Part shown: positions 46,910 to 56,270 of the stretch, one piece after another
How the letters are laid out: every line of letters starts with the position of its first letter
How positions within the stretch are numbered: position 1 is the first letter of the stretch
Origin: Isoetes taiwanensis
Lineage: Eukaryota; Streptophyta; Lycopodiopsida; Isoetales; Isoetaceae
Direction of reading: 5' to 3'
Assembly: GCA_021234155.1 (NCBI GenBank)
Contig: JAJEKV010000019.1
Span: 4,006,356-4,070,355 of the forward strand
Length of the DNA: 64,000 nucleotides
The notes under the pieces: model-generated
Told to the model about the DNA's origin: nothing
Seen by the model: the letters and a program-made list of their open reading frames with translations, nothing else
The model's database searches: none
Position numbers and translations under genes: made by a program

Positions 46910-47760
46910 TTTTGGGGGTGTTAAACCATCTATTTTGCCTCACCAACGTGAGAGCTTGGGGCAGAGCTCTCGAGAGGATTTTAGCGGAGGCATGTATGTG
47001 CATGGCCAAGGATAAATGTCGGGCTGGATGGCATCCCCTGTGGAGTTCTTTCGGACTTATTGGGAGTGGGGCTGGTGAGTGCATTGTACCAGTGTATCTT
47101 GAGTTGCTGCGGTCTTCTCACATGGATAGGATCTTGAATACCGCATGCATTTCCTTGATTTCTAAGGTTAAGCGACCTTCTACTATTAATGATTGGAGGC
47201 CTATATCCTTGTTGTCCTCGTGTACAAGATTATTCGGAAAGCCCCCGCCGAAGTTGAAGCCGGTGTTGACTTCTTCCATTAGTAAGGTGCGATGCGGGTT
47301 TGTTCTGGGAGGAACATTTTGACTAATGTTGCCGCAGACTTATGAGGGCCTTTATTGGGCGGAGAACAGTCAAGGCATTGCCTATCTTAAGCTTGACTTT
47401 GCCAAAGCTTATGATAGTGTCCGTTGGGAGTTCTTATGCGCCATGATGTTAGCGTTGGGTCGTGGTCCACGCTTTACGAGACGATCATGAAGCTGCATAG
47501 GTCGGCCACCGGCTACGGTGGTGTGCGGGGGTGAACCCTCCGCCTTTTTCTCCTTAGGCGGAGGGGTGCGTCGGGGTGCCCTTTGGCACCATTTTTGTTT
47601 GATTGTTGGCGGAGGCAGCCGTCTCGATTGTTTTTGGCTGCAAAGTGGAGGAGGGTGGTGGATGGGCTTCGGATGCGGGGATGGTAGTCGCCAGATTATT
47701 AACCAGTTCGCCGATGACACTTTTCTCTTCTTGGTGGCGTAAGAGAGGAATTTGCGGAAT
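46910..47760 (+). pseudogene. LINE reverse transcriptase core
   Basis: ISLISKVKRPSTINDWRPISLLSS (47150-47220), YLKLDFAKAYDSVRWEF (47380-47430) and NQFADDTFLF (47700-47735, the FADD catalytic box) mark successive RT blocks. They sit in different frames with at least two shifts between. Confidence 0.9.
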
Positions 47761-48268
47761 GTGAAGGGTTTTTTGGATACTTTCTCCTTGGCCTCGGGCA
47801 TTCTTTGAATTGGGGTAAATGCTCCGCATTATGGGCCCAATTGACTCCCCTCCCCTTGTTTGGCTCTATTCCCTTGGAAGGTGCTTCCGTGTAATGTGTG
47901 TACTAAGTCGTTGAGTATTCCCTTTGGAGGGGATGTTTCCATGGGGAGGGTGTGGGATGAGATTTTGCAGGGGTTGCAGAAACACCTCAATTGGTGGAAG
48001 GGTAGCAAGTTGTCCATGGCAGGTAGGATCACTATTGCCAAGTCAGTACTTTGTAGCACTCATGTGTATACAAAGACATCTGCGATGTTAGCTCCCGAGG
48101 GTAAAATCTGGGCTTTGGATAAGATTGTTCAAATTTTGTGTGGGGGGGGATGATGAAGGGGTTGTTGTTAAAGTGGCTTGGTGGAAGTGTCTCCGCCCCC
48201 AGGGAGGATGGGGGCTTGGCCATTCCGGATTTGGCAACGCATAGTAAGGTGTTGGTCTCTAAGTTTAT

Positions 48269-49420
48269 TTGGAGCATTCTGCAGGATGGAGCATCTTCTC
48301 CTGGTGCGGCACTATTGTGGCAATCTCTTCGCCATTGTGTGGCATTTGGAAAGTCGTCTGTGCATGTAGAGTTGCCCTGGGCACTGTTGTATGGTCTCCG
48401 GCCTTTCCCACATGCATCCCCTTTTCTCACGGGGGTGTTGCGGGCTTGGGATCACGTGCGTGTGCTCTTCCAGCTAGATTATGCCTCAGTTTATCACCAC
48501 TCTTCTCCTTTCTTGTGGGTTCCTCTACCTCCTGGCATTACTTGCCCTTGGTCGCCACTTTGTGCATGCTTTCGGGACTTGAGGCCCGTTGGAGGCGAGC
48601 TGCTGTGCTCACCTTGGAGGATTGGTATTGGGATGGTCAGCTAGCTTCGTGGGAGTTCTTTCGAGCTCGCTTTCGCCTGAAGGACAGTGACCGGGCTATC
48701 TGGGAACAAGTGGCGGGGAGTATTCCGCTACACATACCTATAGTCCCTCAGGGTGATGTGGTGGTGCAGGTTTGGAAGGTTCATCCAGATGTTGTATCTT
48801 CTTGTTTTGTGCGGTCTTGTTACCGGGTGTTGGCTATTCATGACACTCTGCCCCCTTCAGGCAAGTGGTCTCTGCAGCTTCCGGGTTCTCGATGGCGCTC
48901 GGTTTGGACGTGGACATGGAGCTCACTTCCCCCACCGAAGGTTCGGGTGCTTCTGTGGCAGGTGGTGCACCGCTGTATCAGGGTGAATGTCCTTGTGAGT
49001 CAGTTTAGGCCGGGTGTGAGCCCTCTTTGCCCTTGTTGTGGCCTTCATCGTGAGACTGTGGAGCATTGTCTGGTTTTATGCCCTCACTTGCAGGTTGCCT
49101 GGGATTGGGTCAGGGCTCTGTTTCAGGTGAGATTGAATAGCCAACAATTGCTGCTTCATGTATATCCTGGTGCTTGGCCGCTCGTACGGCAGCAAGCCTT
49201 GCATCTGTGCGTGGCTTGGTTGGTGTGGTTGATTTGGAAGCGGCGGCGGTTGTGGATCTTTCAGGGGATTCAGCAGCCTGCAGCCTCTCTGATTCCTCGA
49301 CTCAGGTACAAGCTATTTCAAAGCTTTTTGGTGTTCCCGGGATTAGTAGAGCGGAAGTTTTCCATTTGGCGGGACTTCTTGGGTGTGGTAGATGGTGATG
49401 GTCAGTTTGTACAGCAGTAG
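48269..49420 (+). pseudogene. LINE C-terminal domain with zinc-binding cluster
   Basis: The longest surviving LINE frame, 383 codons. PPPKVRVLLWQVVHRCIRVN followed by PLCPCCGLHRETVEHCLVLCP is the RT-associated zinc-binding region of plant L1 elements (CxxC...HxxxxC). It ends ...DGDGQFVQQ with a stop 120 bp before the 3' end. The homologous region is seen on the minus strand at 59.3-59.8 kb. Confidence 0.88.
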
Positions 49421-49557
49421 AGTTGCAGTTGTTGTGGAGTGTCGAGGTATCACTGTCTCTTTGGGGCAGTTCTCCTTCCTCCTCACTTGCTTTGTAACAT
49501 TACCATTCTTTTAATATATTGCTGACACAGTTCTTCAAAAAAAAATATTGACTTTGG

Positions 49558-50065
49558 ATATAGTTTGCATAAGCTCAAAATGGAAATTGCATTTACTTAC
49601 TTTTTCTTCTGTGAGAACTCCTATCGTTGGTGCTTCTTTACTCGACGTCTCTCCAATGATTGCCACGACTGCGTGTCCCCTTCCTCGACCAGATGAACCA
49701 CGTTCTCGGCTCCATTTCTCTTGATTTGGACATTCTGCTTTGATATGCCCAAACTCATCGCATCTGTAGCACTGTATATGTTTTCTCCCCCTTCCTCGAC
49801 TTCTTCCACGACCTCGACCCCTCCCACCTGTATACAAGGTTACATGATGTTCTTCCTTTTCACCTTCTACGGGAGGAGTCACTTTCACCAGCACGTCTTG
49901 CTCAAGCTCCGTCCTGATTGCTTCCACTGCCTCATCCAGAGTGGATGTTGTTCTTCTAACCAACATGGCAAGATCCTTAAATGAAATCTGAAAAGCTCTG
50001 GTCAGGGCCAATACTTTTTGTTGCTCATTATAGTGTATTCCTGCTCCTTCCAAATCATGTATCAT
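49558..50065 (-). pseudogene. copia gag, C-terminal part with zinc knuckle
   Basis: Open frame starting beside the truncated 5' LTR. It encodes a helical capsid-like region (YNEQQKVLALTRAF...), an Arg/Gly-rich segment and CYRCDEFGHIKAEC, a CCHC knuckle (CX2CX4HX4C) that binds RNA. The N-terminus of gag is deleted. It is separated from the protease by the LINE. Confidence 0.92.
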
Positions 50066-50070
50066 GCTCT

Positions 50071-50213
50071 TTCGAATTGATCCTCTCCTCTCTTATTTCC
50101 AGCTCCACACTGACGGACGCGGCTTTCCTTTTCTCAACTGCTTGGTGTACCCAGCCAGACATGAACACCTGTCTTTTATGACACGTGTATTGCAAAGGCT
50201 ACTATTTCCAACA
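50071..50213 (-). repeat. copia 5' LTR, truncated
   Basis: Minus-strand start TGTTGGAAATAGTAGCC, about 92% identical to the first part of the 3' LTR. Similarity stops at about 50071 and the sequence passes directly into gag, marking an internal deletion. Confidence 0.88.
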
Positions 50214-50251
50214 ATTTGAAGGTCCGCTAAGGTTACGACAGTAAAAATTCA

Positions 50252-50356
50252 TGGGCAAGGAAGTTTTAGGAAGAAACTTCTTGGGGCCGGCGGCGCCCTT
50301 GGTTGCCGACTTCGCCGCTTCCGCCGCCAGCAAGTTTCTTCCTGAAACTTCCTGCT
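50252..50356. repeat. GC-rich fold-back
   Basis: GGCAAGGAAGTTTTAGGAAG (from 50252) is inversely repeated at about 50331-50356 with two or three mismatches, enclosing a GC-rich centre (GGCCGGCGGCGCC...GCCGCC). It is non-coding and lies between the copia element and the TIR transposon. Confidence 0.6.
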
Positions 50357-50650
50357 CACGAAAGTTTCCCCTTCAAAAACCCTTTGCCTTCACACAGTTT
50401 CCCCTATTGAAAACCTCCACCAAGAAGGGTTTTCTGTCATATTAGACAGAGTCCATGCAATGATTCTCAAATGCTTTTGAATGATCGATTCCATTTCGAA
50501 GATGCTCGATTGATCTGTCTGCCGAATTGAAATCCTTTGCAGTCGTGTGGATCAAATTCAGGTTTTTAGCAGGCTTTACGATACGTGGATGGAATCACTG
50601 TGATGGTTGTAGCACAAGCTCAATCCAGATCGACCCAATAGTGTAACCTG

Positions 50651-51368
50651 GGCTCAGGATACTTTTACCCTTGATTCGGTGATCCCGGAGATAAATTTAC
50701 CGGCCTCCGGGATCCTGGGTCTCTCTCGACGGGGTCCGTTGGGGAGACCCCGTTCTGAGGTACGGCAGACGCCACGTCGGCCCAGACCATCCACGCTGTC
50801 CAAACCCCCATGCAATCGTGGTCGTCCGCGCCTCAGAGATCCCCGCCTCCGGGATCATCCACGCGATCCCCTCCTCCGGGATCCCCACGGTCGCTGGCTG
50901 TTAACGACGGACGATATCCGCCGAGGTGATCCCCTCCTCCGGGATCCCGGCACCGGGACGCGGATCCCCTTCTGGGGATCACCCGACAGGTGGCTGATGC
51001 TTGGCGGACTCTATCCGCCGAGTTGATCCCCACCTCCGGGATCCCCGGGCACCCCGGACGCGGATCCCCTCCTCCGGGATCACCCGGCCGTGGCTGATAA
51101 CGGCGGACGCTATCCGCCGTGGTGATCCCCTCCTCCGGGATCCCCGACACCCCGGACCCGGATCCCCTCCTCCGGGATCACCCCCCTGGCTGATAACGGC
51201 GGACGCTATCCGCCTATGTGATCCCCTCCTCCGGGATCCCCGAGCACCCAGACGGGGATGCCCTCCTCCGGGATCACCCCGCGTGGCTGATAACGGCGGA
51301 CGCTATCCGCCGTGGTGATCCCCTCCTCCGGGATCCCCGATATGGTGACGCGGATCCCGTGACTTGGA
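50651..51368 (+). repeat. Left terminal inverted repeat
   Basis: The outer ~190 bp are unique-looking (containing GGTCTCTCTCGACGGGGTCC). The inner part is an array of ~90-bp units, each with palindromes like GATCCCCTCCTCCGGGATC separated by ACGGCGGACGCTATCCGCCG-type segments, themselves inverted repeats. GC content is far above that of the surroundings. Confidence 0.92.
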
Positions 51369-51645
51369 ATTCACTGTTAGATGCAAACCGAGGTGGTTTG
51401 ACCATACCGTCCTCCGGGATCACCACGTCATTTGCCCCTGTGATTCCGGAGGCCAGAATATGAGAACGTTTGGACGGTGGAGATAGCGGCGTGGACTAAT
51501 CAGGTGGTCCAAGTTTGAATTTTGCCAGCCCATGCACGGACAAACCAATACAATGAAAACACGTGGACGTTCTGAGACCACCCTCCGGGATCACCATCTG
51601 AGTGTGGTTCATCCCTGTTGCGTGTTGATGTCGAAGTAGCGAGGC
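51369..51645 (+). other. Subterminal spacer of the transposon
   Basis: Contains two degenerate CCTCCGGGATCACC units (near 51410 and 51583) and otherwise unique sequence, likely including the promoter of the adjacent plus-strand ORF. Confidence 0.5.
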
Positions 51646-52199
51646 ATGGAGGAGGAGCGCAATGCGGCTGTGGCTGCGGCAGCTATGGACGAGTTAGAGG
51701 AGAAGAGAGAAGAGGTAAGTTCAAGGGCTTTAAACAAGCGTTGTCATTTTGTGTTTAATGTTTTTATTTCCAGCTTAGGGCTGAAATACAGCCCGAAACA
51801 CCTCCAAATGGCCTGTTTGATCATGGCAACTTACATTGGTATCCTGAAGAGCATTTTGTACCTGATATTCAAGGGGGTGGCCAGATGCTTGTTTGGACTT
51901 GCTACATCCATACAGACCGGGTCCAAGATTTCGTTCTTGGGGAGCAGAGGAATTGTGAAGCACCTGCCAATTTCTATCTAAGAAGTTCAGTGCCTGAGAG
52001 AGTGTTAAAAAGACCCTACAAGGATTCCTATATGATCCTCCGGGATCCCGCGTCCGCCTGCCTGGTGATCCCGTCCTCCATCACAGGATTGAATATGTTA
52101 ATATATTATTTATCATATCCCTTAACCATTGAAATATGTCTTGGAATAACCATTGAAATATGTCTTGGAATAGTGGAAACATTGAAGTATTACTTTTAA
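51646..52199 (+). CDS. Transposon-internal ORF, two exons, unassigned
   Basis: Exon 1 51646-51714 (MEEERNAAVAAAAMDELEEK...) and exon 2 from about 51773, joined by a short GTAAGT...TTCCAG intron. The joined protein continues with a hydrophilic region including LFDHGNLHWYPEEHFVPDI, then DRVQDFVLGEQRNCEAPANF and VPERVLKRPYKDSY. The last phrases loosely recall the segment upstream of SWIM zinc fingers in plant transposase-like proteins (low confidence). The frame then runs through a GATCCC palindrome unit and ends in low-complexity repeats, so it is probably a truncated former transposase or accessory gene. Confidence 0.4.
52036..52083 (+). repeat. Internal palindrome unit
   Basis: A lone GATCC-type unit (ATCCTCCGGGATCCCGCGTC...GGTGATCCCGTCCTCC) of the same kind as in the 53.1-kb array, lying within the open frame of the plus-strand ORF. 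Confidence 0.8.
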
Positions 52200-52344
52200 T
52201 AAGCTTTGAAACATTGAACTTAATACAATGGCTTAAAACTGACATTCCAATTCGGAATCACTCTGAATCTACCTCCTGCACTGTTGCCATGGCTTCTGCC
52301 CGGACGTCCTCCTCAGTTACATCTGGCACACCGCAGGGTAGTCT

Positions 52345-52830
52345 CTACATCATGTGATCGAAGATATCGCATAGGGTTGGCTCAGACCCCTCTAGGACAT
52401 CCCTGATCAGAACCTTCTTTCGCAGCCTCCGTGCAGCATACATTTCCTCGAAGCAGGCTTTTAGGGTGTTGCCTTCCCAGACAACGTCCGTAGCTAGCAA
52501 ACGCTTCAAAGCCTTGCCCTGGATAATACACTTCTTCAATTCCCAAAGCAATGCCCTATGGGTTGGCCTACTACCGGGAACATAGTCAAGAGGCCTAGGG
52601 GTCTCCCTGAATTCCCCATTCTCCACGGTCTCTGCATGAAGCATGAGGGGATCATGAAAATGAAAGTAGAACATGAATATGAAGCTTACTTCTGACGTTT
52701 TGATGCCGTCAGGTTGGGCGAGCTCTAGGCCCACATCCTCCTGAATTTCATTCAAGTGGACGAGAATATCCTCAAGACTATGGGCATTGATGGCACTGCT
52801 CTCAGCAACCTGTTGTCGGGTCCTCACCAT
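52345..52830 (-). CDS. Transposon-internal ORF, unassigned
   Basis: A 161-codon frame, starting MVRTRQQVAESSAINAHSLE, with a helical, charged N-terminus (LEDILVHLNEIQED), a probable intron or insertion around FIFMFYFHFHDP, then a basic region (ALLWELKKCIIQGKALKRLL, AARRLRKKVLIRDVLEG). I do not recognise a family. A short further open stretch in the same frame follows the stop (DVTEEDVRAEAMATVQEV), so the original protein may have been longer. Confidence 0.4.
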   Translation of the reverse strand: MVRTRQQVAESSAINAHSLEDILVHLNEIQEDVGLELAQPDGIKTSEVSFIFMFYFHFHDPLMLHAETVENGEFRETPRPLDYVPGSRPTHRALLWELKKCIIQGKALKRLLATDVVWEGNTLKACFEEMYAARRLRKKVLIRDVLEGSEPTLCDIFDHMM

Positions 52831-53096
52831 TTGGCTTGAACAGTAAGCAATTGAACTGAGAGACTGCTACTGAACTCAACTGAGAGACTGCTACTGAACT
52901 CAACTTTCTACCAAGAACATGTAAGGCAAGAGTATATATAGACTCATGAGCCAACCGTTGTACTATCCGTTGTACAACGGTTAAGCCATGATTTCAATTT
53001 CTAAAGGTAAGACCATAGGATAAAAGGTTTACAGTTTAGCCGAGTTAAGACCATTGAACCTTGGACCATAGTACCAAAAAGTAATAAAAATACGTG

Positions 53097-53390
53097 CAGG
53101 GATCCCCTCCTCCGGGATCCCGCGTCCGCCTGCCAGGTGATCCCGTCCTCCGGGATCACATATTAATTAAAACGGGATCCCCTCCTCCGGGATCCCGCGT
53201 CCGCCTGTAATTTGATCCCGTCCTTCGGGATCACACACTAACGAAAACGGGATCCCCTCCTCGGGGATCCCGCGTCCGCCTGCTTGGTGATCCCGTCCTC
53301 CGGGATCACACACCCCTTAAAAATAGATCCCGTCCTCCGGGATCCCCCGTCCGCCTGCTTGCTGATCCCGCCCTCCGGGATCACAGTATT
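53097..53390 (+). repeat. Internal array of ~60-bp palindrome units
   Basis: Five head-to-tail units, each pairing GGATCCCCTCCTCCGGGATC with a GATCCCGTCCTCCGGGATCA half, separated by CGCGTCCGCCTGC linkers and short AT-rich spacers (ATTAATTAAAAC, CTAACGAAAAC). The same palindrome core builds the TIRs. Confidence 0.9.
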
Positions 53391-53781
53391 GAACATGTTA
53401 ATATATTAGTTATCATAGGCCGACCATTGAAATTATGAATATATTAACCATTGAAATTATGAATATATTATTAACCATTGGAATATGTCTTGGAACAGTG
53501 GCAATAATAAACTTTGATGTTGAAACTATGGTGGAAGCTTTGAAGCATTAATCTTTGGTGCATTGAGTCATTGCACTGTCATAAAACAATAAAATTACAC
53601 TAACTCAAAAGCCAAAATTACATTCAAGTGTTCCAGTTTTGACATTGAAGTCTTGAAGAAGATATTCACATTCAAGAGAATTACATTCAAGTGTTTCAGA
53701 TATTCACATTCAAGAAAATATTCACATTCAAAGTTTTTTGAGATATTCACATTCACAAATTTTTAGATCTTTACCAGAATG
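53391..53781 (+). repeat. Short local repeats
   Basis: AT-rich repeats: ACCATTGAAATTATGAATAT twice (53425-53475), similar to the run at 52128-52175, and ATATTCACATTCAAG-type units several times (53665-53755). Non-coding. Confidence 0.6.
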
Positions 53782-54977
53782 TCAAGGACCATGTACCAGC
53801 AAGCGGGTCTGGATCCTGCTATCACCCGTGTCACCCTGGGGTAAGTAAAAGGTGGACTTCCCTGCAGCCAAGCAATCGTGTAGTTTCTGGAGCATTATCT
53901 TGAAGCCTGACCTCATGCAATCTATGTCTTCTTTTTTGAACCAATCACGGTTAATGAGAATCTGCATTAAAACATGAATTTAGCCATGAACTGAAAATTT
54001 GGACACAAAAAAAAAGAAACAACAAACATAAACTCAAAGACTCACATTATCCTCCTTGCCACTGATGTCTTTAACAAATTTCTTCACATAATTTATGACA
54101 TACACACCACAGTCCGAATTATTGTGCTGTTGGGGAGTTTCTAATGGGGTGCATTATGCAATGCACCTTCCTCATGCCTCCACCTCTTAAACACGTCTGT
54201 GAGGAATCTGCAAGTATGAATAAGAAATTAGCTTCAATCATAATGCAAAAGATTAAATATTTCGAGATAGAGAGGAATACTTACAGTGTCACAAAATCTC
54301 GGGTAGATGCATGCAAGGGAGCATATGAATCAAGGTGCAGAATGCAAGGGCAGGGCTTTCCAAGCCGAGCACATGCCAGGCCATCAGTCACTAAGATGAA
54401 AAGGCTCCAATGGCCACTAAGAAATAGCAAATTGAAAGGCAATTAAAATAGATTTAAAACTTAAATAATCAAGTGATCGTGAGTTTACCCAAAGATTGAC
54501 AGGAATATAATAGAATTGTGCTTTGTGCGGATCTTCCAACGCGTGCCCTACCAAAGCGGGTTGTCGAGGGGATGAGCTTGGCAAACCGCTCATAAGCCCC
54601 TCGCCAACCCAGGCCTTGCTTCCACTCAAGAACAACCCGAATGCGGCGGGGATGCAAGAAGACATGATGACACCTTTTCTCGGATAGGAATTGAGTGCGA
54701 AATTACCTGCATAAACCAATTGAGCAATTGAGTGCAATGAAAACGAAATTGAAGAAACTTAAGAACTTAAAACTTACAGGAGATAAGAACCAATGCAATC
54801 CGAGTCCACATCGCTCTCCAGATCCCCGAGGCCAGAAGGGATTGTCATAAATTTTAGGGCCTCGGCTTCTTGGATGTAAAACTCGACATTTGGCCGACTT
54901 CTTTGCCGACCTTGATGAAGGGGCTCTCAACCACCACAGGGAAATTTAATGTGAAGGGCACCGCCATCGATCGGCAT
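53782..54977 (-). pseudogene. Ulp1-like (C48) cysteine protease, disrupted
   Basis: Five exon-like segments on the minus strand: about 54977-54778, 54706-54490, 54416-54285, 54207-54046, 53961-53782, with GT-AG borders. The last three show the SUMO-protease catalytic set: GHWSLFILV (His), ILHLDS (Asp), PQQHNNSDCGVYVINYVKKF (Gln and Cys; Cys codon 54109-54111). The final exon encodes ILINRDWFKKEDIDCMRSGF. Upstream, FYYIPVNL just before the His exon is also typical of the family. Frames do not join at two places (around the 54.49-54.42 kb intron and near 54150), so it is inactive or misassembled. Ulp1-type domains are repeatedly carried by plant DNA transposons; here it sits between the TIRs. 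Confidence 0.7.
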
Positions 54978-55026
54978 CAACACACCTCTTTGGTAGTCCA
55001 AAACAGAATCTAGAAAATGCACAGGA

Positions 55027-55709
55027 TCCAAGTCACGGGATCCACGCGCCACCATATCGGGATCCGGGAGGAGGGGATCACCACTACGGATAGGCCCCCC
55101 AAGATCCCTTATCGCCCATCTGGAGGGGGTGATCCCGGAGGAGGGGATCCGCTGGCCCCGGGTGCCCGGGGATCCCAGGAGGAGGAGGGATCAACTCTAC
55201 GGATAGAGTCCGGCTGCTATCGCGGGATCCCGGAGGAGGGGATCACCACTGGCAGATAAGGCCCAAGTTATCACCACCACGGGTGATCCCTGAGGAGGGG
55301 ATCCCAGATCCTGGGTGCCCTGGGATCCCTGAGGTGGGGATCAATCTACGGATAGAGTCCGCCAAGATCACCACCACGGGTGATCCCTGAGGAGGGGATC
55401 CGTCCGGGTGCTCTGGGATCCCTGAGGAGGGGATCACCTCTACGGATATCGCCCACCGCACGGCCGGCGACCGTGGGGATCCCTGAGGAGGGGATCAGGT
55501 GGATGATCCCTGAGGCGGGGATCTCGAGGCTTGGACGGCCGCTGAACCGCGGGGGTTTGGACGACGGGGATGGTCTGGGCCGACGTGGCGTCTGCCGTAC
55601 CTCAGAACGGGGTCTCCCCAACGGACCCCGTCGAGAGAGACCCGGGATCCCGGAGGCCGGTAAATTTATCTCCGGGATCACCGAATCAAGGGTAAAAGTA
55701 TCCTGAGCC
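55027..55709 (-). repeat. Right terminal inverted repeat
   Basis: Inverse complement of the left TIR. The outer ~190 bp are near identical. The inner palindrome array differs in unit number and in a CTCCTCAGGGATC variant, showing that the two arrays have diverged or been shuffled. Confidence 0.92.
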
Positions 55710-55717
55710 GTAACCTG

Positions 55718-56270
55718 GTGGAGCCTCCTGCAGCGTGGCACGACATGAAGCCGCTCCCCTTGGCTTTTGTTTTTTTTTTTTTTGGGGAGGGGGGTTGGGT
55801 TTTGGGCGAGGTTGGGGGGCAGCCGTCGACCAAAATTGCAGGTGTACTTGCACACTTTGTTAGACCTTTTACAATTCTTGACTAGGATATTAATAATAGG
55901 GCAATTTGCGACAGAGGGCGCTTTGAAAACTTGTACACAGCATTAATGGCACATGTATGAGTATGGCTCCACACACTTCTTTGCAGCAGAAATTTTCCTT
56001 TTCTACAATCTCTGTTCTTTCGTCCCTTGTCTTTTCTGGATCAGGGGTACATTTAGGAACTTGTGCGGAAGTAGATGCGTCGGAGAACAGATCAAACATT
56101 TTAAGGTCAACAGCATGAAGGAGCTGCATGCTGTGCAATAGCAATTCTTAAGCCTTGGAATGTTCTGCTCAAGCTGTGTTCCTTTTGAGGTGAGTATTTT
56201 CTGCAGAGTTTGATCCCGTTAGAAATTTTGCCAGTTCTAAGCTATTGACCTTTTGTAGACATACATCAAA
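55718..56270. other. Upstream region of the LRR gene
   Basis: Holds a G/T-rich tract near 55766-55830 and AT-rich sequence. A promoter is expected here but no clear motif was marked. Confidence 0.4.

Larger units (their letters stand above)
44079..49543 (+). mobile_element. L1-type LINE inserted into copia
   Basis: A 5.46-kb plus-strand element bounded by the 14-bp target duplication AATATTGACTTTGG (44065-44078 and 49544-49557), with a short A-run at its 3' end. It has a GC-richer, TG-rich base composition unlike its neighbours. Domains in order: an ORF1-like region (to about 45.5 kb), apurinic-like endonuclease, reverse transcriptase and a C-terminal Cys/His cluster. Most reading frames are broken. 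It nearly restores the copia sequence if excised, so it is younger than the copia insertion. Confidence 0.93.
40269..50213 (-). mobile_element. Ty1/copia LTR retrotransposon, nested and decayed
   Basis: A minus-strand copia element bounded by the 5-bp target duplication ATTTG (40264-40268 and 50214-50218). It has a complete 3' LTR (40269-40610) but only the first ~143 bp of the 5' LTR (50071-50213); the rest of that LTR, the primer-binding site and the gag start are deleted. The coding order gag, protease, integrase, RT, RNase H is the copia order. Later insertions are the L1 LINE at 44079-49543 and a short retroposon at 42033-42170. Frameshifts and stops in pol make it non-autonomous now. 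Confidence 0.93.
50651..55709. mobile_element. TIR DNA transposon with tandem-palindrome ends and Ulp1 remnant
   Basis: A 5,059-bp element bounded by the exact 8-bp target duplication GTAACCTG (50643-50650, 55710-55717). The terminal inverted repeats run 50651-51368 and 55027-55709, starting GGCTCAGGATACTTTTACCC and nearly identical for the first ~190 bp. Each is filled with GATCCC-N7-GGGATC palindromes that recur inside the element. Internal genes are a two-exon plus-strand ORF, a minus-strand ORF and a broken Ulp1-like cysteine protease. I see no complete transposase. 8-bp duplications occur in hAT, P and Zisupton/KDZ elements; Ulp1 domains are known from some Mutator-like and KDZ elements. 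The superfamily is left open. Confidence 0.92.

Noticed and set aside
44325-47829. Antisense open frames across the LINE
   Set aside because: The plus strand carries endonuclease and RT motifs; the minus-strand frames are shadows caused by high GC content.
50679-51463. Pro/Arg/Gly-rich open frames on both strands of the TIRs
   Set aside because: Products of the palindromic GATCCC array; they appear on both strands and in both TIRs as expected from repeat composition.
53097-53390. CRISPR-like array
   Set aside because: Repeats are palindromic with near-constant, repeat-like spacers in a plant transposon; no unique spacers and no cas genes.
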